Of a DNA stretch of 64,000 bases, positions 9,506 to 22,199 are shown piece by piece. The notes beneath the pieces were generated by a model. That model saw only the letters and a list, made by a program, of their open reading frames with translations, ran no database searches and was not told where the DNA came from. Source of the stretch: Chaunax sp. Z400 (taxonomy: Eukaryota > Chordata > Actinopteri > Lophiiformes > Chaunacidae); contig CM075201.1 of the NCBI GenBank assembly GCA_037577475.1, positions 11,637,501-11,701,500 on the forward strand, in the 5' to 3' direction. Positions within the stretch are counted from its first letter, which is position 1; each line of letters starts with the position of its first letter. Both the position numbers and the translations under genes were made by a program.

Positions 9506-11622
9506 TTATTCCAGCTCCACCAGCAGGTCTCCCTCTCCCACCGTCTCCCAGTGGACTGATCCACTGATGGTGAGTGGCAGCAGTGGGGAGGCCAAGTTCC
9601 ACTGTCCACTGACTTCTACCTTTCCTCCATCCACCTCCACCTGCAGACAAACACAGTTCTGAAGTGTCTCAGACTCATTAAGAGACAATTCAGACTGTTG
9701 TCACTGACTGCAGACAGGTGATTAAAACATGAACATGTTAAATGGTAAAGAGTACACATATGCAGCAGGACCCTCTTTCCTACCTTTCCTTTAAAAAAAA
9801 GCTAAGCTAACATTCTGAAAGATAAAATGGAAATAATCCAGCAGGGAATGATGGAACTACAGTATAGTCTGTATAGACTCAGAATAGGATGTCTATGTCT
9901 CAATGTTTTTTATTTCTCTACATTGTATACTAAAGACACAAACACTATGAAATCACACGAGGAATTTCTGGCCTTCATAATGCCTTTTGAGAACATCAGC
10001 TGTTTGAGCTGTTTTTGATATATAGCAAACATGCTGCGTTCATGACACATCGGAAATTGGGAAAATACAAGCTCTGACTCAGACAAACTGATTTTAATGC
10101 ATCGCTGAGTTGGATTTATTTTGCTCTGAAAGGTGACAGTAATAATACAAACATTATTTAAAAGATTTTAACCAGTATTTTACTACTTTATGAGATGTAC
10201 TTGTATTTTAATATTATGGTGACGCTGCAAGAGTTTTTGCAAACTTGTCTGTAATAATTGATATTATCCCACTAGTCTAATCAAATGATATTGATATGAA
10301 CATGATCATCAGGGCATCCATATGGTTTACTGTGTAGTTAAAGCACATTTTTCAGAGGTCGGAAATTCCAGAATTGGGGTTACCAAGTTTTACTGTTATT
10401 TTTAATGCAGCAATCACCCTTATCAGCTACTGTAGTAGAATGTAGTACTGCTACTAGTAACTGCATGTGTGCTCTTTAATTGTTTAGATGCCTTCAATCT
10501 CAATCTAAAATGTAGGGAATAATAAATGTGAAGGTGCATTTTTTAAAATTTTTGCAGCTTTAAGGATTCTTTCCCAAACTTTCCATACTAGTAACATCAC
10601 ATGGAGACTGATATGTTTGATATGCTCATAGATGCACATTAAATTTCCCACTGTGGGACTAATAAAGGGATATCTTAAATACTCACAGTATAAACATTTC
10701 CTGATTTGGTCACCGCCATAGAATGAGACCCCTCCCCCAGCTTGGCACACAGCTGCCATTGGCTGCACTTCACAGGTGTTGAAGAGACCCTGAAACACAG
10801 AACAGCACATTTTATACACGGTACCACCTTCTTTCCCCCAGGCCCCTACAACATGAAGCTTGCTTTGGTCCTCACCTCAGGTTGCCCAGGACCTTCTGTG
10901 AACGGAGCTGAGCGGTGATGTAGAGCCCTGCCGCCGAGGCCAACAGCTCCCTGCGCTTGTTCACGTCCAGCTGGTGACCCTTGAAGCCGTCGGGGTACAC
11001 CTCCCGGAGGAAGTTGGTGCTGATGTCGCCGGAGATAAAGCGAGGATGGGTGATGATTTCCCGCAGGAGGGGAATGTTGTGGGTCACACCTGTATAGAAA
11101 TCACAGATAGACATTTAACAACAGAAAGAAAAACGAGCTCCTGTCTATTAGTTCAAATGTGTTGGTGGACCTCTGATGACGTAGTTGTCCAGAGCATCCT
11201 CCATCCTAGCCAGGGCTTCAGCTCGTGTAGCTCCATAGGTAACCAACTACAAATAAATACCAGAGGACGTTACTGCAGATCCACGCACAGGGTTAAATAA
11301 ACAGCCAATGGGCTCTTTTTTTTTTTTTAGTTTGAGGATGTTTCACCTCTCATCCTCATCCAGGAGGCTTCCTCAGTTCTGACTAGTCCAGTTGCCTTCT
11401 GTTTAGCATTAGCATTAGCATGACAAGCTAAAAATAAGGCAAGCCTGTATCTAACATACATCACTGACCTTTGAGATCATTGGATCATAGTAGATGCTGA
11501 TGTCACTTCCCTCCTGGATGCCGCTGTCTACGCAGACCTGACAAGAGTGAGAAGCAGACAAGGAAATGGTCAATCAGAAAGTAACGTCAGACAAAGGTTA
11601 CAGAACTACAGTATCAGACTGA

Positions 11623-11692
<70 letters not shown>

Positions 11693-12704
11693 ACATTGCT
11701 GAGGTTGAGCGGCTCTTGGTATTGAGAGAGTCGTCCAATGGAGGGAAGACCAAAAGACTTGTATGGATCCTAACAGAAGAAAACGACAGAGACCGATTTG
11801 ACTCAAAACTGCACCATAAGCAAAGGTTAGCATGTTTAAATCACAATACTTTTATTATAAATAATTGTCACAGATGGCAATGTATGATATTCATCTTCCT
11901 GCAGGGACTGACTCTTTACTCCGATACTGGTACGGGTGACGATTCTGGATCACTTTTTCACTTTCTTCAACACTAGAAGGTCTTTTCTTTTTTTAACATT
12001 TGCCAATAATATGAAAAATAATTAAACAGCAAATTAAAAATACCCAAGCATGGACAACTCATGATGTTCCTCCACTATGTGCAACTGGATCTGCATCCAC
12101 ATCTGGCAGATTAAATCTATATTAGAGGGGATCAGTATGGTTTTGGCCACAGTGACCCAACAGACAGGGGTAGAGACATGACACCAATATGTAGCTGAGA
12201 TAATGTAGATTCAGAGTCATCCAGACGGATTTATGTATCTGTGAAGGTAAGAAGAGATTTTAATAGATCCAGATTCATCATTAGGGAAAAGGTTTGGTTG
12301 CTGGGAAGAGGTTTCCAGAGTCAACGAATTAGGTGGCGTAATTTAATTTGGCCTGGGACGTCTGATCTGTCCATTTCCAGGTGCTCCTGTTTTTTATTTG
12401 TGACTTCCTGTTTGGTTGTGATGAGAGAAAATGTAAACCATGTGACTCAGTGAAGCTCTTTACACTGTAATGGAACAAATGTTTGTTTCAATATGAGCAA
12501 ATCATGATGAGATTGATGATGATGATGAGATTCTGTTACAGATACACTCCTCACACACACCTCAGCATAGACACGACTCTCAATGGCCCAGCCGTTTATC
12601 GGGATGTCTTCTTGTTTGTGCTGCAGGTGGTAACTCTTGGCAACCCGGATCATCTGCTCCACCAGGTCCAGACCAGTGATACACTCTGTGATGGGATGTT
12701 CCAC
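9506..12704 (-). CDS. pcca: Propionyl-CoA carboxylase alpha fragment, seven exons (left copy)
   Basis: Mirror of 28829-32027, where the gene is described in full. Exons 5' to 3' on the minus strand: 12561-12704, 11695-11769, 11469-11537, 11171-11246, 10876-11089, 10687-10789, 9506-9640 (stop TAA at 9506-9508). A polyadenylation signal AATAAA reads on the minus strand at 8959-8964. No sequence difference from the right copy was noticed. The 3' end lies head-to-tail with the cep164-like promoter (8038), about 1.5 kb away. Confidence 0.85.
11626..11690. repeat. CA microsatellite, 65 nt
   Basis: An uninterrupted CA run lies in the pcca intron after the exon at 11695-11769, beginning four bases past its donor site. 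The mirror copy at 29843-29907 has exactly the same length. Confidence 0.95.
11933..12243 (-). repeat. Dispersed teleost repeat in pcca intron (left copy)
   Basis: Mirror of 29290-29600. It shares several blocks with 15650-15960 and 19435-19737, such as an ACATCATGAGT(C/T)GTC block and a GTTGAAGAAAG..GATCCAGA block. It is an old interspersed family of unknown class with no coding capacity seen. Bases 12705-13990 upstream hold no recognisable gene. Confidence 0.5.
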
Positions 12705-14000
12705 CTGGGGTCAAAGGTTAAACAGAGAAGATCCACACATCTCACAGTCTTCATCAGGTGGAGTTCAGGTGTCACAGAGAGGGTTAAAAATGGCTGAGTC
12801 AGCTCTATACATAATACAAAGCCCTCTGCAGGCTTCAGATAACAGACTTCCCTCTTCTTCCTTCTTGGCCTCCCTCCCACATACATCATTTTTTCACCTC
12901 ACTATGATGTGAATATAGCATCTTTGACAGAAGAAATCCATTATGGTAATTCTAATGAGTCCATAATGGAACACTTGTGTACTAAATGACACCCCAGGAA
13001 CTACTTAGCCATCACTCTACATACAATAGTCCACATTTTAGGTGCTCAAGCGTAAAGTTGGCAAACAGGGGTCATATCACAGAAACTTGTTATGTTAAAT
13101 TACATTTTAAAATATTTTTTTCTTACTGAATAGCTCCAGATTTGTTTCATTATTTGTTTTTCCCCAAATGTCTTTTATAATGTAATCATGAGGTCTGTCT
13201 CACAATATTGTTCACCAGAGAGATGGGCTGAGATTTCAGAGTAAAGGAGTCTCTTTAATACAGAAAGAGTCCAGAATATTGAGAAAACTAACCCTTTAGT
13301 GACTGCAGTAATTTAGGTCTCATGACACATTCAATAAATAAATGTAACTTGATGCACTGTGCAGTTTACACTTATGAAAAGCAAGAGGCATAATCCAGCT
13401 CTAAATGGAGGGTGGGGGTGATAAGCTACTACAAGCTGAGAGAAATAGGACACAAGTGGATTTTTACTCCACTTCCTATTTTATGCTGTGTACAATGTCC
13501 ATTATTGGAAGGCTCAATTTATGTAAAATATTAACGTTAGGGTCCTTCTGAATGGACATACTGACAAACCAAACTCAAAAAGCAGGCATTTTATGGGGAG
13601 GCCATACAGTATTTTCACAATAAAATGAGGTAGTTATACAATAATAAGACTCTTTTCTAATTGGCTCTCTGTCTTTATTTCTTTAAATAAGTATAGAAAA
13701 TCAGAAACTGTGTTTTTATATTTACGTGTAAAAAGCAACATATTTTTTGGTATATTGCTGCTATTTATTTGAATTTGGCCCCAGCACTTTTACGGCACTT
13801 CCTTTCATTCAAAGGGGAAAATGGTCGTGATGTATGCCTGTTCAGCATAGTTTCAGTCCGCTGAGCAGGATACCGAGCATCTATTAAATGCAATACAATC
13901 TACCCCCTCTGTCTCCACCAGGATCTGTGCCCATGCATATACAGTTCTTATTGATGATGACTGACAATGATAAAATACAGACCACTGCTGTCACACTCAC

Positions 14001-14103
14001 CGTTATCATCCAGCGAGAAATCATCCTGGGCGTAGCGGAATTTCTCTGGTCCACATGCAATGAATACATCGTCTTCACCAAAGAAATCTTGAAGGCAGGT
14101 AAC
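14001..14103 (-). CDS. Single doublecortin-domain exon (left copy)
   Basis: Mirror of 27430-27532, described there. Acceptor TTCACAG, 34 codons plus 1 base, donor GTGAGT. Bases 14104-17346 contain no recognisable gene. Confidence 0.8.
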
Positions 14104-15649
14104 CTGTGAAGCCAGAAGGCAGAAAACATGAGACCTATAATAATAATAATAATAATCTGGCATCATTGCATCGGCACATATGTTTACCATATTCCATTAT
14201 AGTTTTGTGCTTCAGCATGTTAACATTTCCCAGTTGTTGACATAGTACAGCTGAGGCCAATTATATTTTATATGTATTAAATCATGAAAAACGTATTGGA
14301 CAATTTAAACTTTGACCTGTTGGCACTACTGTATGTCAGAGTTAAGGAACCACAAAATTTAATATGATTCGTCCTGATAGGAGGATGAATGTGTGAACGT
14401 AACATGATGGCAAACCATCCAAACGTTTATATATTTTACCATATAAAACACAAATGTGAAGTTGCTGGAAGCGCTAAAGGGAAAGTCAGGGATCACATTG
14501 CACTGAAGTTCTTCCTCTGTGAACCATGAATGTCTGCACAAAAGTTCATGGCAACGTGTCCCATAAATGTTGGACTTATTTCTATGTGGAACCAAAGAGG
14601 TTGAGTGATTGAGATCAACACTACCATTCCTGGAGGCATGCTCTGGCATGGTTACAATGTCAGCTTTACTGCACTTATTGAAAGAGTTGAGGAATCCAAG
14701 ACTGTGCAATTACCAAAAGAGGATTATCTGCTCATGTGTACAATTGTTAATAATTAATAAAGTGCATTTGACATGCTGATTCAGGACTTATTAAAAATGT
14801 CGTCCATACAGGCAATAGTTTTCCTAATAGCTGTGCAGAGGAAGCGTGATGTGCTGACAGATGTGATGAATTAAAATGTCAAATGCTGATTTGTTTCAAC
14901 AAAAGGATGAACTCTGAACACACAGCCTTGTGTGGATGAATTCACTCAGTAAAAGTCTTCCTTGTGTGCCAGCCGAGGGATTTAGTTGGCTTCAGGTGTT
15001 TGTAGGCTTCCTTTCGGTCTTGCTTGTTATGCTAACATGCCTTGAGCCCCAGTGAGTGCATGGAACAAAAACACACACAAAGGCACATAAAACCCAAACA
15101 GAGAGTATAATGTTACACCTTTCCTGTAACGTTTAAATGATTCAACTTCACTCCCCTGGGTCTTTTCTCTCAATAGCAGCTTGGTAGCACCATTTGGACT
15201 GAGAAAGGTGGCATTAGTCTGAAACTCTTATTATGTCAGATACACTGAAAACCTCTAATCTAGGCACCAAATGAAATGGGCCAGAAGGCAGCAGGAGAAA
15301 AATCCAAAATACTAAAATCACTTGTTTATATACGCAAAATCTGCCCTCAGAATATTTATTTGTTCAGAACAGCTTAAATGCTTTTAATTACACTATCTTC
15401 ACAACTGATTGCTATATGATACAAATGTTAGGAAAACTCCTCTTGTGCAAAAAATAGGGGTTTATCCGCAGCAATAACTGTGAATTTTATATTTATAGAA
15501 TGTATTTGCTAAGTTAGAAAAATTTGTAGACACAAAAGCTACTTAAAGACAAGTATAGACAGCCATAGTTTAAAAAAAATCATTTCAAATATTCCACCAA
15601 GTTAAAGAAATGTGGGTCTTAGAGAATAGCCCCTCACTTAATGGTTGGT

Positions 15650-15960
15650 TGATTGGTTAATTGGTTGTGGGACATCATGAGTCGTCTATGCCTGTGTACT
15701 TTTATTGACCTATTATTATTATTTTGCTGATAGTATAAAAATGTTACAAAAAAGCCTTATCTCTCCTTGTTGAAGAAAGATGATCCAGATCCATACCAGG
15801 ATCCACCTCTCACTCCTCCTAAGCCCAAGATCCATCCCTACACAAAGTTTCATCAAAATCTTTGAGCAAGACATCTTTTGGGCAAACAGAAAAAACAAAC
15901 AAACATTGGTGATCATGTGACCCCCTCTGAATGTGTGAAGTTTGGACATAGAAGTGATGT
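15650..15960 (+). repeat. Dispersed teleost repeat (left arm)
   Basis: Shares blocks with 29290-29600 (ACATCATGAG, GTTGAAGAAAG, GATCCAGATC) and with 19672-19737 (CAAACAGA..CAAAC..GGTGATCA.ATGACC). The reverse-complement part also resembles the GAAACTTTGTG units at 23105-23760. It probably belongs to one old, abundant fish repeat family. The mirror copy is at 25573-25883. Confidence 0.5.
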
Positions 15961-17338
15961 TTTGCCTCCACCTTATGCTCATAAACGCTCCTTTAATCGT
16001 GACAAATGTCACTGAATTTGGTCATTTTATCATTAAAAGTTGAAGAATCTTCTCAACACATGAAGAGCACTGATGAAGTCTTTCAAGTTCATAACCTGCA
16101 GTCATTTTGTTCACCAGAAGATAGAAATATTTCACAAGACGTATGAACTGAATGAACATCAGACCAGATTGTAGTCAAATCTAGTCTAACTTAATACTTT
16201 TCATTTCATTTTGGGGTTTTTATAAGGTGTTTTGTAAATTCTGTGCCTGTTCTTAAGAGATATTAAACGCATCATGTGGTTTGAGCATGGATCAAAGGGG
16301 TAATTGTCATGTGAGGTAAAAAGAATATCATTGAGCTCATCCTACACACTGACTGTGTGAAGAAGCCAAAACAGGATTAAGTGAGAAGATCAACCAGCTA
16401 AGGGACATTTCTATTCTTATTATGTCACAGGGATTTTCAGCAAGGACTGGGCTTTTCATGTCAATATAATGGCAGCTGCTGTTTGCTGCTGCTGCTCATA
16501 CAATCTCATCTGCTACTAATGATTACACAAGTCGTGCATTATTAGTGCTCAGAGGAGAGAGAAGCGTTGTTTTGTGACGTCAATCATGTCACGTGTCTGC
16601 CATCTGCTGGATCATTACCACATTACAACATTTACTGCAACCCTCAGTTTTCAAACAGTAGTTTTGAGAGGCTGGTTGAGATTTTTTTTTTTTTTTGACA
16701 CAATGCGGAATGAATTTCTCTCCATCCTCGGGGAGCTAATGCCTGTACATCAGTACCACCACCAGTGACTTATTAATAGAATCTATGTTTTTTTTTAAAA
16801 AAGTGTTGGTTCTATAATAACAGACTGCATTATTGTCTATACTGAGATAGTGGAAATTAACCTTTGCAGAATTAGTTTTCTTATATTTTGATTAAATAAT
16901 ATGGTTGCAAGTATAAATCAGATCATTTCTGAAGATACACATATATTGTTTATATTGTATTGTTGTAAGTGCAGCAGAAATGTTTTGGGTACCACTGAGG
17001 TTGATTTAAGGGGAAGAAGACGGTTAGTCACAATCAATTCTGATTGATTATAGGGTATTAAGCTCAGCTCATATTCCTTCATTGTGACTGAAATCATGGT
17101 CAACCAATGTGGTTTAAATTTGGGACTGGGTTTAAGAAATTCTCAATTTGTATAATGTTTAGTGGCTTATTGGTTTTGCCGTTTCTTTCGTTGCTCTTGT
17201 TTTTATTTTTGCTGAGGCCAATATCATTGCAGCCAAAAAAGTAAAGATTTTCTGATTTTCACCCATCAATTCAAACTCCGTTTTACCGTTTTTGTCAGTC
17301 AGACAAAACCACAGTCTTTGGTCTACATCACTGCAGAA

Positions 17339-17346
<8 letters not shown>

Positions 17347-17369
<23 letters not shown>

Positions 17370-17594
17370 GATACCTTTATTAGTCCCACATGGGGAAATT
17401 CTTTCTCTGCATTTGACCCATCCCTGAGGAGCAGTGGGCTGCCACTACACGCGGCGCCCGGGGAGCAAATTGGGGTTCAGTATCTTGCTCAAGGATACTT
17501 CAACTTGTGGACTTGCAGGGGCTGAGGATCGAACCACTGACCTTTTTGTTCTGTGAACGACCGCTCTACCCCCTGAGCCACAGCCGCCCCCAAT
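17347..17594 (-). mobile_element. tRNA-derived SINE (left copy)
   Basis: Mirror of 23939-24186, described there. The head is at 17594 (GGGGGCGGCTGTGGCTCAGG on the minus strand) and the ATT microsatellite tail is near 17347. Confidence 0.85.
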
Positions 17595-17769
17595 CCATGA
17601 AAATCCATGAAATCCATGAAAATTAAGAAATTAATTGCACTAGAAGGGAACTCAAGGGCACATACCTCTGCCAAGGCCCAATGATCCCTTTTAATTAAAT
17701 TAAGCACGAATCAAAATTCCAACAAGGCATGTGCACCGTTAAAATGGCTGCCTTCAGTTTTCGGTTTAA

Positions 17770-18150
17770 GTAAGGGGAAAAAAGAAATCATGGATCCACC
17801 TTTTTTCTCATAGCTACTCCAAAATTCAACTGTTCCATTTTTGGCACATGCCTCATTCTTCCACAAAGTTTCATGAAAATCTGTCTAGTTGAGAAACGTT
17901 TAGTTGTTGTTTTTTTTGGTTTTTTTGCCCATGTCCCTTTAGGGACTCCGTACTATCTCACAATGATGACAGAAAAAGCTGGAAATTTATGGATCCCTTT
18001 ATTCCCTTCATTTGGATCCACTCCAAAATTTGATGATTTGTTCTATAGCACATGCTTCATCCTTCCACCTTGTTTCCTGGTAATCTGTTCATGACAAAAA
18101 CAGTAAAAATAAAAAAAAACTTGTCTTTTGTTCAGAAAAGTACAAAATAT
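17770..18150 (-). repeat. Degenerate tandem units of a teleost repeat (left arm end)
   Basis: Mirror of the 3' part of 23105-23760. Reverse-strand units carry CAGATTTTCATGAAACTTTG, then a GCATGTGC block and TTTGGAGT(G/A). The arm is cut by the N run at 18151. Confidence 0.6.
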
Positions 18151-18250
18151 NNNNNNNNNNNNNNNNNNNNNNNNNNNNNNNNNNNNNNNNNNNNNNNNNN
18201 NNNNNNNNNNNNNNNNNNNNNNNNNNNNNNNNNNNNNNNNNNNNNNNNNN
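18151..18250. other. Assembly gap, 100 N
   Basis: A run of exactly 100 N. The left palindrome arm ends at 18150, and homology to 45007 onward begins at 18251, the first base after the gap. Confidence 0.98.
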
Positions 18251-18360
18251 AGTTTGCCGTCAAGAATGCACAGTTTGTTCATTCTTTTCAAACTGAGACT
18301 GTAGACTGAGACTGAAGGCAGACTCAGAAAATGTATTTACTGTCATATTTGACCTCACAG

Positions 18361-18683
18361 AACACCGAGGCCAACGCTTCCATGGAGCAAACTGTGATGG
18401 GAGTGTATGTCATACAAAAGGAAGGTGTGGAGCCTGGAGATGACGTAGAGGACATCGGTATCCTCATAGAAGGTGTGATGCTCCTCAGTGACTTGGAGAA
18501 CTTTGGGATGGCTGGTTCTGTTATTTGATACACACTTTGAACCTGCACTACCCACCAGAGCACAAATGCACTTTTGAAGTGCTGCAGAAGATTCTTCTAA
18601 ATCTTGATGGGCAAAGGTTGTTGTCCAAGGCAAAATTCATGCAAGAGTCCGGAAAGACTATTTTAAGACTGTTTTCTTACTGA
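18361..18683 (+). pseudogene. Teleost multicopy C2H2-family gene, last exon with frameshift (contig 3)
   Basis: Acceptor CCTCACAG precedes 56 open codons with the block VYVIQKEG..PGDDVEDIGILIEGV, ending in TGA near 18527. From about 18510 the frame shifted by one base continues as LIHTLNLHYPPEHKCTF and LQKILLNLDGQRLLSK to a stop at 18683. The family normally reads through these two halves as one, so a one-base frameshift has occurred. Earlier exons fall in the gap; they are visible in contigs 4 and 5. The function of this fish gene family is not known to me. Confidence 0.65.
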
Positions 18684-19434
18684 GCATATTTTATTTTATT
18701 ATTTTATTTCATTATATCATGGATGTTGAATGTTATAAACCTTAAACGACAGACAGTCTGTACATTTTGCACTACTGTTTTATAAGTTCTATAGCCTCCT
18801 ATGCATTACTGTAAATGGAAAGATTATGAGCAAACTCTTTTTCACCTTAAAATATACATATGCACTTTGCTTAGTATTTCTTCTCTTGTCCCCGGGTGTC
18901 AGTGCTCTCGACCGGTCAACGCCTCGGATACACTTGTGCAGAAGTGGAACCAGACAGGATACACCCCAGAGCAACCTCAATGTTTGGGTGAGAGAAGCAC
19001 ACAGTGATCTCCAGTGTGATGTGGGAATCACACCCACACTCAAATGAATAGGATGTGTTGAGCAAACAGACGCCATCAGACATTTTCTTAATATACTTCT
19101 ACTCTTACGTTAACTCACCAGTTCAAACGTATGAAATGAGATACATTAACACTACTGCAACAATTTGCAGCTACTTAAAGCACCACCATAAGCATGTCTG
19201 GGCTGCTACCAATACTGGAAGAAGAACAAGACAAGAAGAGTTAAAAAACAGAGTCTGCTATGATGTGGCTTTACTCAGACTTCATGCCAAATGAAGTAAC
19301 ACCTCCTAAGTCCTCGGCCCTGGAAACCTACTATTAGCTCAGAATCATGTGGTTTTTTCATCAGTAGTTAATGATTTATTAACAAATATATTATTTTCCA
19401 TCATGGTGACTCCAGATCTGTTTTATTCTAGATA

Positions 19435-19737
19435 TAACTCCTTATCTGTCATAGATAGATCAAATCCATTTGAATGACTCTGAACCTGCATCATCTCAGC
19501 TACATAGTGGTGTCAGTGTCATGTCTCTGCTCCTCTCTGTTACTGTGACCCAATACATATCGCCCCCTTCAAAATACATATTATATATCATCGCCCAGAT
19601 CCCAGTCCCAGTCCTTAGCCTATAATCCCCCCCGACACAAAATGTCTTCAAAATAAATATTGTAGATATGTTGCAGACAAACAGAGAAGAAAGAAAACCA
19701 AAAACAAACTAATGTCGGTGATCACATGACCTCCTCC
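19435..19737 (+). repeat. Dispersed teleost repeat
   Basis: GATGACTCTGAA-like and ATCTCAGCTACATA blocks with GGTGTCA..GTCTCT match 29290-29400. The end block CAAACAGAGAAGAAAGAAAA..GGTGATCACATGACC matches 15880-15930. A copy lies at 46190-46492. Confidence 0.5.
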
Positions 19738-20770
19738 AGCTCTTGTTGTGAGAGGTAACAACGATTCCAGCTCATTTATTTCTCTTGATTCCATACAGAT
19801 ATATATTTACCTTGTTGAGGGTCATGTATGTTTGTTTGTATTTATTTTGACTGTTTTAGAGTTTAAGGAATGAGGCATCTGAAATGATAAATGTTGTCCA
19901 GCTGATTCTGTTTTCATGATGTGTATTTTGGGTTCACATGCATTGAGGGGTTGAGGCCTTTATACTTCCAGCTGGATGATCTCTGATTGGTGGCCCAGCT
20001 AATGCTGTTGCCTGTGCATTGAGTTTCTCCCTCTTACTTTTAAGGAGCCTCAAATGGAGCCTCTTCTCGGTGAGAGAAATGTGTTCTGGCCTCTTTCTTT
20101 TTTGCTCCTCCTTCTTCATGTTGGTGTCTATAGTAGAAAAATGTTCCGCTTTTTTGGCAAATAAGTTCCTCGACCAGCTCATTCACTGTTTTGTTCATTC
20201 CGGTGCTTCTGAGCTGAGAGTAATCCATTAAAGAAATTGAGCACCAATGTACGCCGAGGAGAAACTGCTTTCAATCTTAATGAACAAGCAGAAGTTGATC
20301 GAAGACCTAATTTGAGAAAAAGTCAAAGAATTACCTGAAGTGGATCTGGCACTACAACGTGGAACAAACTGTCTCTGTGATCCTGACAGATTAAATATTC
20401 AAATGACTGAGCTGTGCATGATATATATATATAAAAAGAAGTTTTTCTATTAATATGTAGTGTAGCTGTGGTTAAAACCTCAGTATGCTATGAAATAATG
20501 ACATGTTTCTGTAAATACTCCTGCTTGTCTTCCTAATGGGGCTTCGATGTAAAGATCAATATTGATGTTTAAGCTTTAAGCTGATGTAACAGGTGTAGGA
20601 GGCCGGTTAAATGGCCTTATTCTAAAAGCTGTGTTGGTTTCACAGACTCGGTCAATCTGTCTTCCAGGATTTTAGATACGGTTCTGAACCAGGTTGGGGT
20701 GCAGGCTGCAAAAAAATGTCCGTTTTAACGAGGGACTAAAGTCAGATTGGACTCATAGCGTCATACTCCC

Positions 20771-20873
20771 CTTAAAACAAGTGAAAATGTGGGCTGAGTG
20801 GGACAGCTGTTCTACGTGGCTCCATTCCATTTTGAGAACTAAGAGAATGGAGAATGTTTTCACTTGTTTTAAG
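20771..20873. repeat. Foldback (hairpin-forming) sequence, 103 bp
   Basis: CTTAAAACAAGTGAAAA (20771-20787) is the reverse complement of TTTTCACTTGTTTTAAG (20857-20873). Inside the loop CTCCATTC near 20820 pairs with GAATGGAG near 20845. The result is a 17-bp outer stem and an 8-bp inner stem. It could be a decayed MITE or chance foldback. A copy lies at 47526-47628. Confidence 0.55.
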
Positions 20874-20929
20874 AAACATAACATTTAGACTAAAAGAGCT
20901 GTCGAGAGGTTAGGCAGTAATATTGGAGA

Positions 20930-20956
20930 AAGTCACACTAATATCGTGTGACTTTT
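20930..20956. repeat. Short perfect hairpin
   Basis: AAAGTCACAC and GTGTGACTTT pair perfectly around a 7-base loop. There is no T run or gene context to suggest a function. A copy lies near 47685-47711. Confidence 0.45.
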
Positions 20957-22199
20957 TCTTTCCAGTAGTCGTAACTAAACATTGCCATCGGAGACATTCC
21001 TCCCAAGACGTGCTGGTTTTACATTTATTCCCAAATGTCAGAAGTTACAAAAGCAACCATTCCTTATACTGTAGAGACTAATCACTGCTCTTTATGTGAG
21101 TATTTAGCAGTGGTCATACCTTTACCTGTAAGTCTTTACTTTTCTAGCTTTACTTTAATTTGCTTTTGCATATTCTTCCATAAACCAACATCCTCAGCTT
21201 CATCCTAATTGTGTAGGACAGAGATGTCAAACTCAGTTTCATCCCGGGCCTCATCAGCATTATGGTTGTTCTCTAAGGGCAGGTGACTGTGAGACTATAT
21301 AAATGTATCTACTCTTCATCATATTACATAATTGCCTCTGCATTCGATTATTATTGGTTTTAGTAATAACTTAATTAATGCTCTGTTATGTCACAACATG
21401 ACAAAATCGCACAGCTAGTTTGGATCTGACAGTTGAGGCAAAGCTTTTCCTTTACTTTGCATGAAAAGAGCATTTTCTTCCTGAAGCTCTAAAAACAGCA
21501 GACAGTGATCCTACTCAGCCACCGTACTTCTTGTCCCAGGCTCATTTCACGCATCACGCATATAACCACACAGACACACAAGACAAACTGCACAAGAAGC
21601 TCTTACCTCCACACTTAAGCTGTTAACAAGGGAGTGTTTGTGACATGACTGAGACGAGCTGTTTGATTTGTCTATAAGGTGGGGCTGGAGGTCGAGAGGG
21701 AACAGAGCAAAAGAGTCTGTAATCTGTCATAAATGTCAGAAGTGCAAGAAAGGCAGATCGAGGGATTAATAAATGAAGGGATGATGGACAAAAAACAAAT
21801 AAGAGAAGAAAGTGCGTTCACATCAAATCTCTCTCCTTTTTAAAAAAAATTTTTTGGAATGCGTTGCCTTTGTGTGGCTCTAAAAATAGACCTTGAAAGA
21901 AGCCACAGATAACATGGTAATTTAATACCTCCACAATTTAGAGTCACACATGGCATAATTACCAGTGCATTGTGCATTACATGTAGGCTATACCAGAAAA
22001 GTGGTCAAATGAGGTTCCCCATCAATACTACTATGTCTTTGAGTTCGCAAGTATTTTTTCAGCATGATCGTACGAGCGCAAAAACATGTTGAAACATTCA
22101 ATAGTTAGTTATTATCCAACAAAACAACAGCATCCTTACGCCCGGGACAGTGAGTTATAGAAGCACCGGGAAATAAACCATAAAGGTGCTGATTCGTAC

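Larger units (their letters stand above)
6322..18150. repeat. Left arm of an 11.8-kb inverted repeat
   Basis: Each landmark x has its reverse complement at 41533-x. All exon borders, a 65-nt CA run, poly-A/T runs and the SINE keep this constant, so no indel separates the arms over 11,829 bp. The arm ends at the N run 18151-18250; the opposite arm ends at the N run 35212-35311. This pattern fits two overlapping contigs placed in opposite orientation. Confidence 0.93.
18684..22199. other. Non-coding stretch without a recognised gene
   Basis: Short open frames exist (for example 19934-20182 on the minus strand, lysine-rich) but show no family signature or splice context. The stretch holds a dispersed repeat (19435-19737), an imperfect foldback (20771-20873) and a short perfect hairpin (20930-20956). 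At 21813 it lacks about 490 bp present in the contig 4 copy. Confidence 0.6.

Noticed and set aside
11606..11833. Open frame with a poly-Cys/Val stretch
   Set aside because: Translation of the CA microsatellite; the real coding sequence there is the pcca exon 11695-11769 in another context.
14359..14709. 116-codon minus-strand frame (mirror 26824-27174)
   Set aside because: No domain or splice context was recognised; it lies in AT-rich intergenic sequence and looks like a chance frame.
17400..17594. tRNA-like A and B boxes, considered as a tRNA gene
   Set aside because: They are the head of a tRNA-derived SINE; no complete cloverleaf, and a SINE body and ATT tail follow.
19934..20182. Lysine-rich 82-codon minus-strand frame
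   Set aside because: No recognisable family, splice signals or supporting neighbours; overlapping frames on both strands are of similar length.
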